Below are positions 60,637-64,000 of a stretch of DNA of 64,000 nt, piece after piece. The notes beneath the pieces are model-generated. The model did no database searches. It had not been told where the DNA came from and saw nothing but the letters and a program-made list of their open reading frames with translations. Each line of letters opens with the position of its first letter. Position 1 is the stretch's first letter. Made by a program: the position numbers and the translations under genes. The DNA comes from Mesorhizobium escarrei (GTDB lineage: Bacteria > Pseudomonadota > Alphaproteobacteria > Rhizobiales > Rhizobiaceae). Where the stretch lies: assembly GCF_935825525.1 (NCBI RefSeq), contig NZ_CAKXZT010000168.1, forward strand, positions 1 through 64,000. Reading direction: 5' to 3'.

Positions 60637-63600
60637 TGACAATGTTCAAACGCGTCCTTCGCATTGTCCTTTACCCGCTGCTCATCCTGGTGGCGGCGGT
60701 GGTCGGTGTGCTCGTCGTGCTGACCAAGACCGAGCGCGGCCGCGACAATCTCGCCGGCATCATCTCGACCGTGGCCTCGACCGATGACCGGAAGGTCACG
60801 GTCAGCGGCATCGACGGCATCTGGTCCGGAGCCCTGACCGTCGACCATGTGGTGCTGGAGGATCGCCAGGGCGCCTGGCTGGTGGCGCGCAAGGTGGCCG
60901 TCGACTGGTCGCCCCTGGCGCTTCTGTCGAAGAACTTCAGCGCCGGCCGCGTCGCCGCCGATCGCATCGAGCTGGCGCGGCTGCCGGTAGCCGGCACGCA
61001 GCCGAGCCAAGGTGGCGCCACCACGCTGCCGGTGTCGCTTGACATCAAGCAGATCGACCTGCCGGAAATCGCGCTTGGGCAGGCACTGGCCGGCAGCGGT
61101 ATCGCCGAGCTCGCGGCCAAGGGATCGTTCAAGGCCGATGCGGCGCCATTGGCGCTCGAAACCAGCCTCAACATCACCCGCCACGACGGCAAGCAAGGCA
61201 GGGTCGATGCCAACATCCATTTCGCGCCCGCCGACAACAAGCTGGACCTCGATCTGAAGGCATCGGAGCCGGCCGGCGGCATCATCGCCAATCTACTCAA
61301 ATTGCCCGATGCGCCGCCGGTCAACATCGTCGTCACCGGCACCGGGCCGGTCGCCAACTGGAGCGGCATCGGTACCTTTGTCGTCGACGGCCAGATCGTC
61401 ACCCAGCTCACCGGCCGCCACCAGCTCACCGACAAGGGCAACTATGTCGAGGCCAAGGGCGACGGTGACTTCCAGCGCTTCTTGCCCGAAAATCTGAAAT
61501 CCTTGTTTGCCGGCAAGACCAGCTTCGACCTCGCCGGAACCGCGATCGTGACGGGCGGCGTCGAAGTCGAGCGCGCCAGCATCGACAGCGATGCCGTGCA
61601 TGGCACCGCTGCGGGCATCATCGACCCCAACGGCGCCAGCGACCTTTCGGTGGAACTCGCCGCCAAGGGTCCACCAATCGTGCTCAGCCTCGGCGCCGCG
61701 GCGCAGCCGGTGACGGTCGCGATTACCGGCGCCACGGCCCGCGCGTTCGGCGGCGGCAAGGCGCCGATAGTCGACATCGGTGCGTCTCTGGTCTCGGTGG
61801 TGGCGGGCGGCACCCGGGTGGACGATCTGGTGGCCGAAATCCATTCCGACGGCTTCGACATCCAGGACCGCAGCGGACCGGTCACCATCAAGCTTATCGC
61901 CGGCGGCCTGAACACCGACGTGGCGACGCTGGCGCCGCTGGTGACCGGCAGGGTCACCGCTGACCTCGCCGGGTCGGTCAGCAAGGACGAGATCGTCGTC
62001 GATCAAGGCACGCTGCGCAGCGATGCCCTCAATGCCTCGGTGACATCCAGGGTGACGCTGGCCGATCTGGCGATGACGCTCAAGATGAATGCCGATGCCG
62101 TCTCGACTGCGCTGCCGCCGCAGATCCGCCCGGTTCTCGGCGAGCGTGTGACATTCTCGGCGACCGCGACCCGCGACCCGCAAGGCTTGTTTGCCGCCAA
62201 TGCGCTGCAACTCACTTCGGGCTCACTCAGCGCCAGCGGCACCGCCAGCGCGACGGGCACCGACATCCAGGCCGACATCAGGGGCACGCTCGGCGACGTT
62301 TCGGTGCTGTCGCCGATGGTTGGCGTACCAGTCGGCGGAGCCGTCAATTTCGCGCTGACGGCGAGCGGCGCGCGCTCGGCGCCGGACTTCTCGGTCTCGG
62401 CCGACAGCGACAGTCTGACCGCGTCGGGCCGGACGGTCAAGACGATCAAGCTGACTGCGACGGGGAAGGCCGACATCGTCAATCCGGCTGCCGATGTCGC
62501 ACTGACCGGGTCCGTCGACGATCAGCCGCTCGATCTCAGGGCATCCTTGGTGACGAGCGACGGAACGCGTTCCATCAACGGGCTTAGCCTGTCGCTGGCC
62601 GACAATAAGGTCTCGGGCGATCTCGTGCTCGACGACAGCTTGCTGCCGCTCGGCACGCTGACACTCGAAGCGCCCGATATCGGCCCGCTGGCTGCGCTTG
62701 CCGGGCAGACGGCGGCCGGCGACGTGCGGGGCAGCATCCGCCTCTCGAATGATCGTGGCGCGCCGACGGTAGCCATCGATATGACGAGCGGGTCTATTTC
62801 GCGCGGCGATCTGGCGGCGAAGACCATCGCCGTCAACGCGCTGGTCGCCAACTATCTCAAGTCACCGGCGATCTCCGGCACGATCAGGGCCGATACGGTC
62901 ACATCGGGAACCACCGTGATCAGCGGTATCGGTGTCGATTTGAAGCGCGACGGCGACTGGACCGGGTTTTCCGGCGGCGCCACCGTCGCCGGCATTCCGG
63001 CCACCGCCGAAGGCAGGGTGAAGATCGCCGACGGCACGACAAACGTCGAGATCGCCTCGGGCGACGCGACCATTCGCGGCATCAAAGCGGCGGTCGCGCA
63101 GCCGTCGACCCTGAGCATCGCCAATGGCACGGCCAGCATCGAGAAGCTGATGCTCGATGTCGGCGGCGGATCGGTGACCGTGTCCGGCACCGCCGGCCCG
63201 ACGCTCGACCTCGCGGCGGAGTTTTCCGCACTGCCGGCCGCCCTGGCCAATGATTTTTCACCCGGCCTCGTCGCCGCGGGTACGCTCGGTGGAACGGCGC
63301 AAGTGACGGGACCGTCGGCAGCCCCCAACATTCGTTTCAAGGCGCAGCTCAGCGGCGCCGAGACCAGCCAGACCCGCCAGGCGGGGCTCGGGCCGCTCAC
63401 CTTCGATGCGGCAGGCAGTTTCTCCTCCGCCGGCGGCATTGCCATCGACCACGCGATGCTTGCAGGAGACAAAATTTCCGGCAAGGCCGCCGGCACCATC
63501 AATCCGAACGGCGCCAGCGATTTTGCGCTCGACCTAGCTTCGACCGGTCCGAGCCTGCCGCTGGCGCTTGGCAGCACCGAGAGCCCGATCAATCTCGAGT

Positions 63601-64000
63601 TGCAGGCGCTGTCGGTGGAGGTCGCGGGGCAGGGCATGCAATCGACGCTGAATATCTCCGCGACACTGCCGTCGGTCGCCACCAACCTCGCCAAGGCCGA
63701 AGGGATCGCGCTTGCGCTCCATTCCGACGCCTTCGATCTGAAGGGCCGGACAGGGCCGATCTCCGGCACGGTGACGGCGGACAAGATCGGCCTGGACAAT
63801 CCGACCATCGCGCTGCTGCTCGCCGGAAAGATCACTGCCAAGGTCGCCGGCGATCTCGCTACCGATACCATCGTCATCGACAGCGGCTCGGTGACGAGCG
63901 AGGTACTGGACAGCGGCTTTAATGGAAGGGTCTCGCTGGCCGATGGCGCCATCGATCTCAACCTCAGGGCGGTTGCGGCTTCCGCAGCACTGCCGGCGGC
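60636..64000 (+). CDS. tamB: Translocation and assembly module TamB, 5' part (runs off the window)
   Basis: Starting with ATG at 60636 (overlapping the tamA stop), the frame stays open to the end of the window: at least 1121 codons, with no stop seen. The product has an N-terminal membrane anchor (about residues 9-28, IVLYPLLILVAAVVGVLVVL), then GRDNLAGIISTVASTDDRKV and VSGIDGIWSGALTVDHVVLE, as in TamB. Long Gly/Ala/Ser/Thr-rich repeats follow, predicted to form the beta-taco groove that carries lipid across the periplasm. The C-terminal DUF490 domain is expected beyond 64000. Confidence 0.88.
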   Translation, partial: MTMFKRVLRIVLYPLLILVAAVVGVLVVLTKTERGRDNLAGIISTVASTDDRKVTVSGIDGIWSGALTVDHVVLEDRQGAWLVARKVAVDWSPLALLSKNFSAGRVAADRIELARLPVAGTQPSQGGATTLPVSLDIKQIDLPEIALGQALAGSGIAELAAKGSFKADAAPLALETSLNITRHDGKQGRVDANIHFAPADNKLDLDLKASEPAGGIIANLLKLPDAPPVNIVVTGTGPVANWSGIGTFVVDGQIVTQLTGRHQLTDKGNYVEAKGDGDFQRFLPENLKSLFAGKTSFDLAGTAIVTGGVEVERASIDSDAVHGTAAGIIDPNGASDLSVELAAKGPPIVLSLGAAAQPVTVAITGATARAFGGGKAPIVDIGASLVSVVAGGTRVDDLVAEIHSDGFDIQDRSGPVTIKLIAGGLNTDVATLAPLVTGRVTADLAGSVSKDEIVVDQGTLRSDALNASVTSRVTLADLAMTLKMNADAVSTALPPQIRPVLGERVTFSATATRDPQGLFAANALQLTSGSLSASGTASATGTDIQADIRGTLGDVSVLSPMVGVPVGGAVNFALTASGARSAPDFSVSADSDSLTASGRTVKTIKLTATGKADIVNPAADVALTGSVDDQPLDLRASLVTSDGTRSINGLSLSLADNKVSGDLVLDDSLLPLGTLTLEAPDIGPLAALAGQTAAGDVRGSIRLSNDRGAPTVAIDMTSGSISRGDLAAKTIAVNALVANYLKSPAISGTIRADTVTSGTTVISGIGVDLKRDGDWTGFSGGATVAGIPATAEGRVKIADGTTNVEIASGDATIRGIKAAVAQPSTLSIANGTASIEKLMLDVGGGSVTVSGTAGPTLDLAAEFSALPAALANDFSPGLVAAGTLGGTAQVTGPSAAPNIRFKAQLSGAETSQTRQAGLGPLTFDAAGSFSSAGGIAIDHAMLAGDKISGKAAGTINPNGASDFALDLASTGPSLPLALGSTESPINLELQALSVEVAGQGMQSTLNISATLPSVATNLAKAEGIALALHSDAFDLKGRTGPISGTVTADKIGLDNPTIALLLAGKITAKVAGDLATDTIVIDSGSVTSEVLDSGFNGRVSLADGAIDLNLRAVAASAALPA

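Overview
The window looks like a chromosomal segment of a GC-rich alphaproteobacterium of the Rhizobiales, most likely Mesorhizobium or a close relative. The evidence is the density of sugar-type ABC transporters with LacI, GntR and AraC regulators, moc-type (rhizopine-like) genes, mosaic intergenic repeats built around CCTTCTCCCC...GGGGAGAAGG and GCCCCTCATCCG, and a GCATGACCCCGAAAAGTGGG-type palindromic repeat. No tRNA, rRNA, CRISPR array, transposase or prophage gene was recognised. The genus call is inference from style and content, not from a marker gene.

Layout. 1-710: a small exported protein gene (minus) with a possible general-stress promoter. 711-7383: GntR/UTRA regulator, ADP-ribosylglycohydrolase, PfkB kinase and a complete polyamine-type ABC transporter in one operon; the enzyme and regulator set resembles E. 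coli yegUVW, with an ABC importer in place of the permease. 7425-17444: a divergent LacI regulator and a long operon with MocA-like dehydrogenase, TIM-barrel isomerase, ribose-type ABC importer, DUF4432 epimerase-like protein, MocD-like di-iron oxygenase, MocE-like Rieske ferredoxin and a PanB-like enzyme. It looks like a pathway for an O-methylated cyclitol or related sugar. 17673-25900 (minus): an AraC-controlled molybdenum hydroxylase operon (START-domain protein, FAD, FeS and two-piece Mo subunits, MoxR ATPase, VWA protein, amidohydrolase). 26076-33354: another ribose-type importer, two nearly identical FCD-type GntR regulators, a beta-hydroxyacid dehydrogenase and an SDR dehydrogenase/epimerase. 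Matching TTGT-N3-ACAA palindromes lie in the two divergent promoter regions, which suggests one regulon.

33413-37047 holds small genes (His/Tyr-rich ORF, DUF3175, MFS carrier, ArsR plus AHSA1 pair, small membrane protein) among repeats. 37291-43894: a LacI/GntR-like repressor, a palindromic operator, a sugar ABC importer with two permeases and gluconokinase, probably for gluconate or a related sugar acid. 43933-50224 (minus): a sulfate ABC transporter (two sulfate-binding proteins, CysT, CysW, CysA) and an Rrf2 regulator, interrupted by a plus-strand vapB antitoxin gene with a decayed vapC. 50576-58403 (minus): penicillin-binding protein 1C and a thioester-type bacterial alpha-2-macroglobulin with an N-terminal PAN/apple domain. 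58708-64000: tamA and the first 1121 codons of tamB, which runs off the window end.
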